Source: Folioceros fuciformis
Taxonomy: Eukaryota > Anthocerotophyta > Anthocerotopsida > Anthocerotales
NCBI GenBank assembly: GCA_049999805.1
Contig: JBNGIO010006161.1
Location: 62,001 to 126,000 of the forward strand
Length of the DNA: 64,000 nt
Reading direction: 5' to 3'
Positions 30,989-41,899 of this stretch are shown one piece after another (position 1 is the stretch's first letter; every line of letters begins with the position of its first letter). The notes beneath the pieces were generated by a model. The model saw only the letters and a list, made by a program, of their open reading frames with translations. It was not told the origin of the DNA and did not search any database. A program made the position numbers and the translations under genes.

Positions 30989-32278
30989 TCAGTACAGGCA
31001 CAAGCGGAATGGCTGAGACAACAGCGCCGGGAGGAGATGACGTCGGTACAACTCCCAGAACTCCCTCCTGCAAAACAGACCTCTCCTGTCACTTCAGGGA
31101 TGCCAAATAGCAGATCTAGACTGGAGACAGATAGGGTGGACATCTTACTGCACATCGGGCACGCTCAAAACCGTGAGGCCCTTGACATCCTGGTGCATAT
31201 CCAGCAGCACCAGTGACAGTTGCCCCAGACCTAATGCTCCCAGATCCACCAATTTTCTGATTCTGTCATATGCAGATAGGTTGTCACTTTAGTACAAGGC
31301 AATGCTAATGGGAGATTAACGAAGGGACCATGTGGAGAAAGACTGAGTGAGTGCCAGACCTGTTCGGAGTACCAGCGGCTATGTTCACCCGTCGTTTCAA
31401 AGCCTTTACCTGAACAGACCATGATGCAGGATCGTCCATCAGCGGGAGGTACTTGGAGAGGTGGAAACAGTAGACAAAGGTACGAGGGCTTTGAGAAACA
31501 TGCCTGCTCCTCAACTTTGATGTGCTTAGCGAACAGCTTTGCAGGTGGACAGTCAGCAGTGAAGAACGACTTCAATCCCCTGGTCACATCGACACCGGGA
31601 GCAAACACGAGAGTAAAGTACGCATCATGACAGCTGACTTGAGAGGGGTAAGACTAGGAATGAGCGTATCACGCTGCCGCACCTCAAGAGGTCCACACAT
31701 CGGTTTGCGGAACTGCATATGACAAGCAGAGAGACGCCTCCTGGTTCCCTCCCGGACTCACTATCGTCAGCAAGCTCGGTACCACACAGAGTCTCTTGCC
31801 ACGATGGCCCTATAACAGATTTCACATGGTCGCCCAGACTCTCCACACTGCGATCCTTTGCTTCCTCCAAGTGAGCAAATTTCTCGGCTGTCCAGCATCC
31901 AGCATCCAGGAGTCAGATACCAAGCCCTGGTCTGTCACCAACACTTTAACTATTCTGCAAACTGGATCAGAACTGGCAGAAACCTGGGACAACATCCTGC
32001 TCCAGCGAGGAGAGCACAGCGCCGAAGAAGGAGTGAAACTGAGCAGCAAACCACTGGGCCTGCTCTCCGGGAGAGCGCCACTGCACCGCGCTTCTGTCGC
32101 TGGCATTTGCACTCCCATCCTCCTTGCCCTTCTCCCTCTGCTCTTTACCAAGGTCCTTCTTTCTCAAAGGCTTGGTAAGCCTCTGCTTCTTCTTCAGGGG
32201 CCTTGCTAGAGCCTTCGTGGTCTTCGGCTTGACGCCGCCATTCAGAGAAGCCCGGCGATTCCTGTTAACTAACGGCAT
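30989..32278 (-). CDS. CMS1 / CMSS1-like ribosome-biogenesis protein
   Basis: Starts at ATG 32278 with a basic N-terminus (ASLNGGVKPKTTKALARPLK, then KKKQRLTKPLRKKDLGKEQR). After an intron the reading continues AEKFAHLEEAKDRSVESLGD, HVKSVIGPSWQETLCG and GVSLLVICSSANRCVDLLR. Next come GVDVTRGLKSFFTADCPPAK, LFAKHIKVEEQ, LKRRVNIAAGTPNR, RKLVDLGALGLGQLSLVLLD, LTVLSVPDVQ and the last exon REFWELYRRHLLPALLSQPF (31067 down to the stop at 30989). These blocks (ICSSA-R-LLR, KLFAKHIKVEEQ, RV-IA-GTP-R, L-LGAL-L--L-LVLLD) follow the CMS1/CMSS1 family, a DEAD-box-like protein without helicase motifs associated with 90S pre-ribosomes. Some internal splice sites are inferred. The gene is head-to-head with the KP-type PPR gene. 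Confidence 0.8.
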
Positions 32279-32559
32279 TGCTTACTGTTGATTTTACGAT
32301 CATCGTTCGGCGGCCCACGCACCCATCAGGCAACTATACCCTGCTCCCCGTGGAGTTCACATGTATATAGTCTCGTGTACATATTCCTATTTCTGTCTCG
32401 ACGGAACTCCGTCGTCCTCCATAGTGGACTGTAATAGAAGTCTTCTTCATCCCCCTCTTCTGAATTCATGCGCAGTTGTTCCCAGGGTGTAGGAATGTAG
32501 GGCTTGTAGGTGACAGGTGGGCAGATCTAGAAGGGCCTGTTTGCTCGTCGACGTCCTTC
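32279..32559. promoter_or_regulatory. Divergent intergenic region between CMS1 and KP-type PPR gene
   Basis: About 280 bases shared by two divergent genes. ATGTATATAG at 32361-32370 is a TATA-like element about 195 bases before the PPR ATG. A short upstream frame starts at 32468 (ATGCGCAGTTGT) and ends nine codons later at a TAG. Confidence 0.35.
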
Positions 32560-35412
32560 ATGGGCCTTGCGGCTGAGGCTGCACCGGCCTTTGCCCGAGC
32601 TGGTTTACTGATAAAAACACCGAGCAAGCTGTTTCAAGAGGGATTAGGCAGGGTGCTGACTAGCCGTGATGCTCTTCAGGTTGCAACTTGGAAGATTGTT
32701 TGTGAGCAGGGTCGACTTCTGGAAGCCGTGGAAGCGTTGGACCCTGTTGTGCAGCAGGGATCGTATGTTCCAGATTCGATCTTCTACCAACTGCTCAGGG
32801 GGTGCATGATCAGGAAAGATCTGCTTGCTGGCAGGCGCCTTCATGCTCTGTCGGTTAAAAGCGGTCATGGCTGTAACACATTCTTGGCCAATCACATCAT
32901 TCGAATGTATGCGTCTCATGGAAGGTTGCAGGAAGCCTCAGAGGTTTTTTCCCAACTGGCAGCCCCGGATAGCTTCATGTGGTATTCTATTATTTCGGCA
33001 CATGCTGAATACGGTAAGCCTGGAGAAGCGTTGACACTGTATGGCGCGATGAGGCAGTCAGCTGTGAAGCCAAACGACTATATTTTTATGGCGGTGCTGA
33101 AAGCCTGTACAGCTGCCGCAGACGTAGAACTTGGCAAGCAGGTCCATTCTGATGTGTTAGGGACTGGGGCGGAGCCCAGTGTTTTGGTTGGCAACGGTCT
33201 GGTGGACTTGTATGTTAAGTGTGGGAGGTTGAAGGATGCTCGAGGTGTATTCGACAATATGTCTGTGAAGAATGTGGTGTCCTGGACTGCCATGATTGGA
33301 GGGTATGCTCAGCATGGTCAGGGTGAAGAGGCCCTTACTCTGTATTCATCTATGGTAGATGAGGGTCTGACTGAAGCGAATCAAGTCACCTTTGTGTGTT
33401 TATTGAAAGCATGTTCCAGTACCGGCGCTTTAGATAGAGGCAAGGAATTAGAGACGCAGATTCACGCAAGACAGCTGGAATCAGATCTAATACTTGGCAA
33501 CTGCCTGGTGGACATGTATGCAAAATGTGGGAGCATAAAGGATGCCCGCAGAGTGTTTGACCGATTGCCAACGAGAGACGTGGTCACGTGGAATACTTTG
33601 ATTGCTGGATATATTCAGCATGGGCTTGGTCAAGAAGGACTCAGTCTGTACCAACGAATGCAAGAAGAGGGCCTTACTCCAGATATTGTCACATTTGTGG
33701 CCCTTCTTAAAGCATGTGCCAGCTTTAGAGCTTTACATGAAGGCAAGGCAATTCATTCTCGGATCCAGGAACGTGGACTGGAAGGTGACTTGATTGTCAG
33801 CAGCAGCCTGGTGGATATGTATGCCAAGTGTGGGAGCTTGGAGGATGCTCGCAAAGTGTTTGATGATCTGGCCACCAAGGATGTGGTTGCATGGACTGCC
33901 ATGATCACAGGTTATGTCCAGCATGGCCTCTTTGAAGAGGCCCTTGATGTGTATAGAAACATGCAAACTGAGGGCATTACTCCAGCCAATCCTTTTACCT
34001 TTGTCTGCCTCCTGAAGGCATGTGCCATCAACAGATCGTTGCTGGAAGGCAAGCAGTTGTATAGGCAAATTCAGGAGCAAAGCTTGGACGCAGATGTGGT
34101 GGTTGGCAGCAGTCTTGTGGACATGTTCGCAAAATGCAGCAGCCTAGAAGAGGCTCGTGAAGTGTTCGACAGGTTGCCTAATAGAGATGTTGCGACCTGG
34201 AATGCCATGATCACAGGTTATGTTCATCATGGGCTCTATCAAGAAGCTCTGAATCTGCATGAAAACATGCAGCAGACGAGCAACATTCCAAGGAATAGCT
34301 CCATGTTTGTGTGTCTTTTGAGAGCATGTGCTGCACTTGGAGCGTTACAACAGGGAAAGCGGCTTCATTTGCATATTCAGGAATCAGGACTGTTAGCTGA
34401 CGAGCTTGTTGGCAGCAGCCTTGTGGACATGTATGCCAAGTGTGGCAGCTTGGAGGATGCCCGCACACTGCTGGACAGTTTGCCAACAAGGAATGTTGTG
34501 GCATGGACAGCTTTGCTGAATGGTTATGGTCAACACTGTGATGGCCAGGCGGCAATCCAGTGTTTCCAAGAGATGGAACAGCAGGGTGTTTCGCCTGACG
34601 ATGCTACATTTACCTGCCTACTTGTGGCATGCAGCCATCAGGGTATGGTTGATGAAGGTCAAAAGTATTTTAGAATGATGGTGGAAATTCATGGCATCAC
34701 TCCGTCTTTGTGTCACTATAATTGCATGGTTGATCTTCTCGGACGGGCAGGACATCTAGATGAAGCAGAGAATATGTTGCTGAAAATGCCGTTTGAAAGT
34801 GACCTTGTGGGCTGGACATCTTTGCTGAATTCCTGCAAGACTCATGGTGACGTTCAGCGGGGAAGGCGTTGCTTTGACAGGCTTGTACAGCTAAGCCCTC
34901 AGCACTCTGCTGCATATGTACTTTTGTCCAACATTTATGCAAATGCTAGTATGTGGAGTGAAGTGGAATCGGTAGAAAGTTTGAGGAGGTCTGTTGGTGC
35001 ATGTAAGAAGCCTGCAACTGCCTGGATTGAGCTCAACAGTAAAGTTCATGCCTTCTGCGTCGGGGAGGAAAGGGATGATGTAGCGTCCAAGCTACGGAGT
35101 GTAAATATGCTGCTCGAGGCTGGAAGTAACCTTGAGACACAGACAGAGTTGAGGTCAAAACTCGGGCCGGATCATGCAAGGCATGAGGATGCCTTGTGTG
35201 GACATGCTGAAAAGCTTGCTCTAGCATATGGTCTCCTGAATACTCCGGACGGCCAAACTCTTCTTGTCACCAAGAATCTTCGGATGTGCAATGACTGCCA
35301 CAGTGGAACCAAGATTATGTCCAGAGTTGAGAAGCGAGAGATCATAGTCAGAGATGCCCACCGCGTGCACCGTTTTGTGGATGGGTTTTGTTCTTGTGGT
35401 GATCAGGATTGA
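32560..35412 (+). CDS. PLS-class PPR protein with DYW:KP-type domain (candidate RNA-editing factor)
   Basis: A single frame of 950 residues from ATG 32560 (the frame runs 28 codons further without an ATG). An N-terminus rich in Ala, Arg and Lys (MGLAAEAAPAFARAGLLIKT) may be an organelle-targeting peptide. Six PLS triplets follow (IRMYASHGRLQEASEVF to VDMYAKCGSLEDARTLLDSL), then E motifs (HYNCMVDLLGRAGHLDEAEN) and the box KKPATAWIELNSKVHAFCVG, the KP signature. A full deaminase-like domain follows: HxE in HAEKLALAYGLL (His 882, Glu 884), the zinc cysteines in RMCNDCHSGTKI (910 and 913), REIIVRDAHRVHRFVDGF, then CSCG and the C-terminus DQD instead of DYW. In the second zinc site the usual paired His reads His-Arg. 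DYW:KP proteins are the family correlated with U-to-C editing, so the protein may act on organellar transcripts; the direction of editing is inferred. Confidence 0.9.
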   Translation: MGLAAEAAPAFARAGLLIKTPSKLFQEGLGRVLTSRDALQVATWKIVCEQGRLLEAVEALDPVVQQGSYVPDSIFYQLLRGCMIRKDLLAGRRLHALSVKSGHGCNTFLANHIIRMYASHGRLQEASEVFSQLAAPDSFMWYSIISAHAEYGKPGEALTLYGAMRQSAVKPNDYIFMAVLKACTAAADVELGKQVHSDVLGTGAEPSVLVGNGLVDLYVKCGRLKDARGVFDNMSVKNVVSWTAMIGGYAQHGQGEEALTLYSSMVDEGLTEANQVTFVCLLKACSSTGALDRGKELETQIHARQLESDLILGNCLVDMYAKCGSIKDARRVFDRLPTRDVVTWNTLIAGYIQHGLGQEGLSLYQRMQEEGLTPDIVTFVALLKACASFRALHEGKAIHSRIQERGLEGDLIVSSSLVDMYAKCGSLEDARKVFDDLATKDVVAWTAMITGYVQHGLFEEALDVYRNMQTEGITPANPFTFVCLLKACAINRSLLEGKQLYRQIQEQSLDADVVVGSSLVDMFAKCSSLEEAREVFDRLPNRDVATWNAMITGYVHHGLYQEALNLHENMQQTSNIPRNSSMFVCLLRACAALGALQQGKRLHLHIQESGLLADELVGSSLVDMYAKCGSLEDARTLLDSLPTRNVVAWTALLNGYGQHCDGQAAIQCFQEMEQQGVSPDDATFTCLLVACSHQGMVDEGQKYFRMMVEIHGITPSLCHYNCMVDLLGRAGHLDEAENMLLKMPFESDLVGWTSLLNSCKTHGDVQRGRRCFDRLVQLSPQHSAAYVLLSNIYANASMWSEVESVESLRRSVGACKKPATAWIELNSKVHAFCVGEERDDVASKLRSVNMLLEAGSNLETQTELRSKLGPDHARHEDALCGHAEKLALAYGLLNTPDGQTLLVTKNLRMCNDCHSGTKIMSRVEKREIIVRDAHRVHRFVDGFCSCGDQD

Positions 35413-35925
35413 CTGAGTACACTATACTCCTTCGCAAGGTGCTGGTATTGGATGCAGCCATACTGAAGGTAGTGGGATCTAGAACGAAAGTCATGTTTGA
35501 TTCTTGTGAAAACTGCGGTTGGCTCTGTATGTGTGGATTGTGGCTTCGATCTTGGTGGTTTTGCATCTAAATCCAGACAATCTGTTTTGCCATTTCAATT
35601 GTTTTTTTACAGCCAAGTCTTGTGAATTCGCCCATCATGGCAGACAATGGGCATGGGTACGGACGGAAGCTCTTCTACATCTCCCTGCAAAAACTCAGGT
35701 CAGTCTCCTCCCACTTTCCTGTTTCTCTCCCGCTAATCGCATGCGGGGCTAGTCGTTACGCTCTGATCTGAACCCCAAGTTTGGCATCCAGCTTGCCCTG
35801 TGGCGTCTGCTGAAATGCATTGGATACGAAACCACGCACAGCAGCACTCGCGATTCACTTCGGAAACAGCTCGAACGGTAGTCGCCTCATTTCACACACA
35901 ATCGCCTTGCCAGTGCACGACTTCG
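35413..35925. other. Intergenic region downstream of KP-type PPR gene
   Basis: About 500 bases without a supported gene or repeat. Confidence 0.4.
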
Positions 35926-36350
35926 CTTGACCCTCGCTTTTGCTCCATCAAGTCTTCTGCTGATGTCTGACATCCGATTGGCTTTGGAAGGTGCAGTGCC
36001 CGGCGCATGGTTTCCTTACCACGGTTTTCTGGGTTCGAGTCTAATACATACCTGCGGACTTTTATCTTGCACACGTACGCATGTGGAGGCAGGCGGCAGG
36101 AGGCCATGAATTTGTTCACCAGGGTCTGTAAACCGGATGTCTTCATGTGTTGCTCAATCTCCTCACGTTCCAAACACAATGAACCCAAGGAGATGCGTGG
36201 CTCAGGTTTGAAGGCAAGTGTCTACGCCTCCATAGCAGCCCTTCAGGCTTGTGTTTCTGTTGCTGACATAGAATCTGGCAGAAAAGTGCACTGTGATGTG
36301 CTTGTTGCACGGCGATGTTCCTCCTGACTTGTGTGTTGGTAACGGCGGGT
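35926..36350 (+). pseudogene. Decayed WW-type PPR fragment (first module region)
   Basis: Translation in shifting frames recovers the start of the WW-type PPR genes. GFESNTYLRTFILHTYACGG corresponds to GYESDTFLCNHIMRMYGSRC of the gene at 1428. QEAMNLFTRVCKPDVFMCCS corresponds to QEAMDVFTGVGNPDAFMWSS, and SIAALQACVSVADIESGRKV to VFVAALQACARRGELKIGQE. A one-base shift is then needed to read GDVPPDLCVGNGG against the next L/S junction, and a short internal deletion is evident. The relic stops where the second S motif should begin. No E or DYW part is nearby. Confidence 0.75.
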
Positions 36351-37079
36351 AGTTCCCAAATTGCCATCCGTGGGGGACGGATTAGATGGTCGGTCCGCCT
36401 CGGTTCGGGGGAGACGGCCATGCATTGTCATCCTATGTGATAGATCTCACCTTCTTAACCTATAACCAGTCATCTTGGATCCTTCGCAAGTTACAAGGCC
36501 CAAGGAGGTACAAGGGAATAACTACTACATCAAGATTTAAAATATGAAGAAATTTCTTTACAGCTACATCTCGTTCAAAAAATGTCATGATCTAGTGTCG
36601 AAAAATGTCTCTGGCGTGGCTTGTATTGTCCATAACATAATTATAATCATAATAATATATCAAATAATTCGAAATTTTATAGGTTTGTGTTACATATCTA
36701 AACTGCACTTAAAGAAAATGTAACTCAGAGCAATGACCGAGACCATTTAGGTCGATTAAGATATGGGTTTAAGGTTATTAAGATGCATTAAGTTGATGAA
36801 GAGGCGTTAAGTGTGAGCGCTGTGTATATATGTATGCATGGCTTCCCATTCCTAGTATATTAGAACCTTGGACTCGCTGTTCTCCAACAAGATCAACGAC
36901 GTTAAACCTTGCAATTCCAGCGCACGGGCTTCAACGGTTGCAGGTTGGTTGTCGAGAATGGCCTTAGCTTCCTGAAACTTCGTGTCGAATTTTCTTGCAT
37001 TGTCGTCGGTCACTAGTGTAACAATCACTTGTTGTGTGCGCTCATCTCTTTTTTTTTAGGCCGATAGATTCAGGCACTG
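36351..37079. other. AT-rich intergenic region
   Basis: No supported gene. AT-rich with short runs (ATAATTATAATCATAATAAT near 36640) and TATATATGTATGCATG near 36827. Confidence 0.4.
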
Positions 37080-37089
37080 TAGCCTTGAA

Positions 37090-37157
37090 TCACATCTGTT
37101 GGATTCAAATTTGGCCGCAGCAGAGCTGCTAGTGCGCACCACTGAGCTGACTGATCA
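37090..37157 (-). repeat. tRNA-like element (SINE candidate) just upstream of EFL1
   Basis: On the minus strand TCAGCTCAGTGGTGCGCACT matches a pol III A box and D-arm. About 30 bases on, CCAAATTTGAATCCAAC matches a B box (8 of 11 positions). A-to-B spacing is in the tRNA range, but the acceptor stem does not pair, so I read it as a tRNA-derived SINE or its remnant rather than a tRNA gene. It ends 19 bases before the EFL1 ATG. Confidence 0.45.
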
Positions 37158-37175
37158 CAAACGTCGTCGCTGACG

Positions 37176-40100
37176 ATGCCGAACGTGGTGAATTCACATT
37201 CTGTGGAAGGGACGGATGTGCAAGTGGAGGAAGGAGCACGAGAAATGAAGATTAGAAACATCTGCATTTTAGCACACGTGGATCATGGCAAGACAACTTT
37301 GGCAGATCATCTGATTGCTGGGGCAGGGGGCGGAGTGATTCATGCAAAGATGGCTGGGAAGCTCAGGTTTTTGGATTATAGGGAGGATGAGCAATTGAGA
37401 GCCATCACCATGAAGAGTTCGGCCATCACTCTGCAGTACAAGGGCCACGCCATTAACCTAATTGACTCACCGGGACATGTTGATTTTTGTAGTGAAGTGT
37501 CAACAGCAGCCCGCCTTAGCGACGGGGCGTTGGTGCTGGTAGATGTGTGTGAGGGGGTGCACATACAAACGCATGCCGTTCTGCGGCAGGCGTGGATTGA
37601 GAAGGTCACACCGTGTTTGGTGCTCAACAAGGTTGATAGGTTGATAACGGAGGTGAAAATGACGCCTTCGGAGGCGTACGCACGTATGCAGGTAAAGTGC
37701 GATGATTCTTCACTTGGTTTCAAGAATGCAGTTTGAGATCTTGTGCTATACAGAGTAGTTTTCTTCCAGGCTCATGATCGTGCAACGCTGTTTTTGCAGA
37801 GCATTATTGGCGAGGTCAACAACATTATAAATGCTTTTCGTTCGGAGAAGTATATATCGGATGTGGACTCCATCCTGGCAGGACCCTCGTCCCCTTTGGA
37901 CGAAGGAGGGGGTCAGGGGGTGGAAGACGAGCCCGATGAAGAAGATGCTTTTGCTCCAGAGCAGGGAAATGTGGCGTTTGGCTGTGCACTCGATGGTTGG
38001 GCTTTTCAGATCGAACAATTTGCTGACCTGTACGCCACAAAACTGGGTGCAAGTATCAAGGCCTTGAAGAGAGCTTTGTGGGGGGATTACTACTATAATC
38101 CCAAAACGAAAAAGATTGTGGGCAAGAAGGCAGCAGCTGGAAAACTGAAACCCATGTTCGTCCAGTTTGTGCTCGAACCACTTTGGCAGGTCTATGATGT
38201 CGTTATGCAGGGGAGTAAAGGTACAGATATGCTGCAGAAAATTATAAAGTCCATGAGCTTGACAGTTCCTCCTCGTGAATTGGTGCACAAGGATTGTAAA
38301 GTAGTGCTTCAGGCAGTCATGAGTCGCTGGCTTCCCATAGTGGACGCTGTTTTGTCCATGGTGGTGGAGAAGTTGCCTGGTCCTGGCGTAGCGCAAGCTT
38401 ACCGAGCTGTTCGTTTGATGCCTACCCATTTGTACCCTACCGGAATCAGCACTGAGGTCCAAGAAAAGTTGGGGAGCGTGCGGAAGGCTGTTGAAGTATG
38501 TGATGACAGCAGTACTGCACCCTGTGTAGTTTACGTCTCCAAGATGTTTGCAGTTCCTACTGAGATGTTGCCACGCTCCAATCCTGAAGGGGAGGTTCTA
38601 ACCAATCTGGAAGATGAACTCGGGCTAGGTGACAGTGATGCTTCCCATCATGAGTGTTTCCTTGCATTTGCTAGAGTATTTAGTGGGGTTCTGCGTGCTG
38701 GTCAGAATGTTCTTATTCTCTCACCACTTTATGATCCCACTGCACCGAAGTTGGATACCGATTCTCTGCAAGAAGCTACTGTTCAGGCCCTCTACATGAT
38801 GATGGGAAGCGGTCTGGAGCCGAAAGCTTCCGCCTCTGCTGGTAATGTGGTTGCATTGAGGGGCCTCGGGCAGCACATCCTGAAAACTGCAACTTTATCC
38901 ACCACTCCTTATTGCTGGCCTTTTCAGAGTATGGACTTTCAGGCGGCTCCGATTGTCCGGGTTGCTCTAGAGCCAAAGAACCCAGCAGACATGGGTGCTC
39001 TTGCAAGAGGCTTAAAGCTCCTTAACAAGGCAGACCCATTTGTTGAAGTATCTGTATCTGGGAATGGTGAACATGTTCTTGCAACAGCTGGGGAAGTCCA
39101 CCTAGAGAGGTGTATCAAGGATTTGAGAGAGCGTTTCGCAAGGGTTGAACTGGAAGTGTCGCCACCCTTGGTGGCATTTCGAGAAACCATAGAGCCTGGT
39201 AGTGAGGACTCTCAGCAGTGTGGTCAGATGGGTTTGGAATATGTTGAAACAACTACGCCAAACAAGAGGTGTACGGTTCGTGTATACCTTGAAAGGTTGC
39301 CAGCCTCTATTTTGAAGGTTCTAGATGATAATCAAGAACTCCTGAAAGATATTATTGAGGGTCGTCCCATCTCCAGTTACAGGAAAAAAACTTGGATTGA
39401 CAAGCAAGGCGATGCTAAAGAGGATCCAGTTGCAACTTTGAAAGCTAACCTTTTGGCTGCTGCGTCTGGTGAAGATTCCTCTGGGGCAAACAAAAATTCA
39501 TATTGGCTTAAACGACTTGAGAGAATATGGGCCTTGGGGCCCAGACAAATGGGACCCAATCTTCTTCTCACTCCTGTTGGGAGGAAGGTAAGCCAGCAGA
39601 GCAATTCAGAAGAGCCTGAAGTCGACATGCAGTGTGTGAGAGGCTCTCCGCAGATGTCCAGGAAACTGGGCCTCGCTGAAGGTAGCTACGCTTCGACGGT
39701 CGCCGAGGGTCTAGCCGGGGATTCTCTGTCTCTTGAATCAGGATTAGAGGGTAGTGTAACAGCTGGTTTTCAGCTGGCAACAGCTCAAGGCCCTCTGTGC
39801 GAGGAGCCCACGTGGGGTATGGTCTTCACGGTCGAAGCATTCGTGTCCAAAGCTAAGGGTGATGCTGAAAATGGGGAGGGTGCTGACTCTGCTGCAGATG
39901 CTGGAGGAGGCAATGTTGCTGATCAGTACGGGCCGTTTTCTGGACAGGTTATGACTGCTGTGAAGGATGCTTGCCGAGCAGCTATGCTTGCACGAAATCC
40001 CAGAATTGCTGAAGCCATGTACTTTGTGGAGGTCAGTACAGGTCCGGAACATCTAGGCCAGGTGTACGCTGTTCTAGGCCGAAGGCGAGCTCGTGTTCTG

Positions 40101-40433
40101 AAAGAGGAGATGCAAGAAGGCACAGCTGTGTTTCTAGTCCATGCTTACATGCCTGTCGCTGAAAGCTTTGGATTTGCGGATGAGCTGCGTAGGAAGACTT
40201 CAGGTGCTGCTAGCCCCTTATTAGTCCTGAGTCACTGGGAAGCTTTACTCCAAGACCCTTTCTTCGTTCCCAAGACAGAGGAGGAATTAGAGGAGTTTGG
40301 CGATGGGTCGAATATCCCACCCAATACTGCAAGGAAGCTTATTGACGGTGTGAGGCGACGCAAAGGCCTGGCGGTGGAGGAAAAGGTTGTCCAGTTTGCA
40401 ACAAAACAGAGGACTAGAGCAAGAAAAGTCTGA
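37176..40433 (+). CDS. EFL1-like GTPase (elongation factor-like, 60S maturation)
   Basis: Two exons, 37176-37691 and 37770-40433, join in phase 0 to about 1059 residues. The G domain is complete at its N-terminus: G1 [20 protein letters not shown], a switch region [17 protein letters not shown]3 [13 protein letters not shown] and G4 NKVDRL. Later come the insert and EF2-like domains ([73 protein letters not shown] and a C-terminal EF-G-V-like part [20 protein letters not shown]). EFL1 is the cytoplasmic GTPase that, with SBDS, releases eIF6 from 60S subunits. Length is close to that of plant EFL1 (about 1000 residues). The single 78-base intron sits right after the GTPase motifs. The SINE-like element abuts its start codon, so its 5' leader may include repeat sequence. 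Confidence 0.93.
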
Positions 40434-41242
40434 TGCCGGCAGGGTTTCAATCACCTTCTGCCCCGAGGGCTTTGAATGATTTCTCTTCATCCCACTTGGC
40501 CAAGATCATGGATTCCTCTTGTCGGCACAGGAGAACTCAGGCCTCTGAGGTATGCAAGCAGATAACATGAAGACTGCTCTGTCTGCGTAATGGCCAACAG
40601 AACAGCAAACGCACACTGAGGAAACAAACATGCAGCAGCCGACTGTTGTAGTTCCTCAAACGCAAAAGCTAGAGCAATTTTCCCTGTCATGGGTGAAGAG
40701 TTCCATGTCATCTACCGGAGGCAGACTCGTCTTCAACAAAGGTTGTGTCCCCGGAGACTTGGAGAATGCGCTGAACAAGAAGTTTAATCGGCCGTTCGCT
40801 TCCGCCGGAGGCTCGTGTTTTCCATCGGTGGGCACAAAACAGCGTGTCACATATCCACTGAGCAAATAGCTGCGTCGGCGTCCGAGAGAGTACGAGAATT
40901 ATCATCTGAAAATAACGTCAGCGTCATACGCGATATGGATGTGTACCACTTGGTAGGCGCAGCAGTAACGAGTCCTGGGGTCAGGGTTGCTATAACCAAG
41001 CTCAAGTGTTTTGTAAATCACTATATTCTCAGGTGCTGACGGATTTAAGGATGCGTCTTAGGTAGGCTGCTGCAGCTTGGTGGAAGGCCAAGGCACAGAG
41101 CTGGGTGTACATGTAGCACATAGTTGCTACTAGACACGTGCCATTACGCTGATCATCAGCGGTTTCGCCTCGCCCAATATTTCGCCTCTCTTCTTCACTC
41201 TCGAAGTCCAGCAAGTTTTGTTGGACGGTGTTGGGCCCAGCT
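40434..41242. other. Intergenic region downstream of EFL1
   Basis: No supported gene. Several short frames on both strands lack family features. Confidence 0.4.
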
Positions 41243-41392
41243 TTGAAGACGGACGATGCTGATACTTTCAAGCCGGACGATGCTTTTACTTTGCAGCCGG
41301 ACGATGCGTATACTTTGCAGCCGGACGATGCTGATACTTTGCAGCCGGACGATGCTGATACTTTGAAGCCGGACGGTGCCGATACTTTGAAG
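41243..41392 (+). repeat. 24-base minisatellite, about six copies
   Basis: The unit CCGGACGATGCTGATACTTT plus GCAG/GAAG repeats six times with few changes. It keeps an open frame (repeat PDDADTLQ) inside a 63-codon frame at 41228-41419, but no gene context supports translation. Confidence 0.85.
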
Positions 41393-41639
41393 TTGGCAAG
41401 TTCAGTGGAACCTCCCTGATTGGGAGTTTCTCTCTAAATGGGACCTCTATCTTACGCCCTTTAGATAACTATGAAAGAAAATATTAAACTTTAAAAAAAT
41501 TAAATGATCATTAAGAGATTTTTGAAACAAATATTGTGGGTAGTTTTACATAGTGAAATATATTTCTTTAATATATTTCTTAAAATAGACTTTGCATTCT
41601 ATCAATGTAATATAAATATATAATCATTAAGAAGAGATA

Positions 41640-41850
41640 AGGCAAAAAAAGATTGGAGGAACAATCCCAAAAAACCAAAGGTAAAGGCAAAAAAATATTG
41701 GAGGAACAATCCCATTAGGACAATCTTTGGAGTAACAACCCCATTATGGCTAAAGGTAAAGGCAAAAAAAGATTGGAGGAACAATACCATTAGGGCCAAA
41801 CGCACAAAAAGATTGGAGGAACAACCCCATTAGGGCCAAAGGTAAAAAGA
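41640..41850 (+). repeat. Complex tandem repeat with core AAAGATTGGAGGAACAA
   Basis: Four to five imperfect copies of a 40-60 base unit containing AAAGATTGGAGGAACAA, CCCATTAGGGCCAAA and GGTAAAGGC. The core resembles the 24-base repeat at 18537, implying a common dispersed element. Confidence 0.75.
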
Positions 41851-41899
41851 GGAGGTACTCTCCCCTGCGAATATCTTTTTCAAAAACTACCTACTGCTC

